A stretch of 5,169 bases of DNA from Chloroflexia bacterium (lineage in GTDB: Bacteria > Chloroflexota > Chloroflexia > Thermomicrobiales > JALYUS01): positions 1-5,169 of the forward strand of contig JAICJW010000329.1 in assembly GCA_025928215.1 (NCBI GenBank), in the 5' to 3' direction. Made by a program: the position numbers and the translations under genes. Under the pieces are notes generated by a model. The model was not told where the DNA came from and ran no database searches. It worked only from the letters and a program-made list of their open reading frames with translations. Of this stretch, positions 4,795 through 5,169 are shown in pieces (position 1 is the first letter of the stretch; each line of letters begins with the position of its first letter).

Positions 4795-4797
4795 TAT

Positions 4798-5169
4798 ATG
4801 CGGTCTCTTCTCACTTCCGCCGGCATCATGAACGCAAGCATCCACAACGCGCTGGTCGACCTGCTGGGCAAACCGATTGCCGAGGCCAGCGCCCTCTGCA
4901 TCCCCACTGCGGCATACGGGCAACCGATGTCCACTCCTGGCGGGGTATGGCGGTTCATCAGCGGACACTCTGCCCAACCGATGTGCGAACTTGGTTGGAA
5001 GTCCTTGGGTATGCTGGAGCTGACCGCGCTGCCCAGCATCGCTGCAGAACGTTGGGTCCCTTGGGTCCAGGAGACTGACGTATTGCTGGTGAATGGTGGC
5101 GAGGCGACGTACCTGTGTCACTGGATGCGGCAGTCCGGACTGGCGGACCTCCTGCCGTCGCTGCGCGCG
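4798..5169 (+). CDS. S51 peptidase E / type 1 glutamine amidotransferase-like protein, N-terminal part
   Basis: The frame is open for 124 codons to the right edge, so the C-terminal half is missing. MRSLLTSAGI (1-10), NALVDLLGKPIAEASALCIP (17-36) with TAAYG, a central CELGWKSLGMLEL (63-75), and VLLVNGGEATYLCHWMRQSG (95-114) follow the order of the S51 family (PepE, cyanophycinase and related amidotransferase-like proteins). These are cytoplasmic alpha/beta enzymes that act as serine hydrolases. The GGEATYL segment corresponds to the GGxxxxL turn before the catalytic serine. The nucleophile itself, in a G-x-S-A-G motif, would lie beyond the window, so activity cannot be judged. The first strand LLTSAG at the very N-terminus supports this start. 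Aspartyl dipeptidase activity is only one option in the family. The gene has its own promoter and a structured leader. Confidence 0.85.
   Translation, partial: MRSLLTSAGIMNASIHNALVDLLGKPIAEASALCIPTAAYGQPMSTPGGVWRFISGHSAQPMCELGWKSLGMLELTALPSIAAERWVPWVQETDVLLVNGGEATYLCHWMRQSGLADLLPSLRA

Noticed and set aside
4600..4797. In-frame 66-residue extension upstream of the S51-like start, with several Cys residues
   Set aside because: The S51 fold begins with the strand at MRSLLTSAG, the best ribosome binding site is directly before 4798, and the extension overlaps a good promoter and the hairpin leader.

Overview
This is a GC-rich bacterial window whose coding regions are separated by unusually long, structured intergenic stretches. 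Nothing in it names the organism directly. The high GC, the style of the beta-propeller, ECF sigma, CNNM/CBS, phytoene synthase and S51-like proteins, and the extended -10 promoters would fit a Chloroflexota (Thermomicrobia-like) genome. That is an impression from protein style and not a proof.

Layout, left to right. Positions 1-341 (minus strand) hold the 5' part of a gene for a probable beta-propeller (BNR/sialidase-like) protein that runs off the left edge. A 319-bp divergent intergenic region (342-660) follows, with an RNA-like hairpin and a perfect 8+8 inverted repeat that looks like an operator. Positions 661-1275 encode a complete ECF-type RNA polymerase sigma factor. Its stop codon overlaps the start of an 11-codon ORF, where an anti-sigma gene would often begin, but no anti-sigma gene is present. 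Positions 1276-1613 are non-coding, with a pyrimidine-rich tract, a four-unit heptamer repeat nested in an inverted repeat, and an extended -10 promoter. Positions 1614-2981 encode a CNNM/CBS/CorC_HlyC membrane protein. A large imperfect stem-loop (2999-3047) follows directly. After another non-coding leader, positions 3320-4267 encode a phytoene synthase (CrtB-like). Positions 4341-4494 are a broken DUF433 (VapB-like antitoxin) gene with a good ribosome binding site, an internal deletion with a frame change, and no partner toxin. A 10+10 inverted repeat lies on its end. From 4527 to 4797 there is no convincing gene, but there is a good sigma70-like promoter and a cluster of TGCATC/GATGCA motifs that form two hairpins. 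They stand in the leader of the last gene, 4798-5169, the N-terminal part of an S51 peptidase / type 1 glutamine amidotransferase-like protein that runs off the right edge.

The genes do not form an obvious pathway. The plus-strand genes each have their own leader and seem to be separate transcription units: regulation (ECF sigma), membrane ion transport or homeostasis (CNNM/CBS), isoprenoid/carotenoid synthesis (CrtB), a decayed toxin-antitoxin relic, and a peptidase/amidotransferase-fold enzyme. I found no clear new biological system. The parts most worth a second look are the regulatory leader at 4680-4797, the DUF433 relic with its inverted repeat, the operator-like palindrome upstream of the sigma gene, and the structured intergenic regions around the CNNM/CBS gene.
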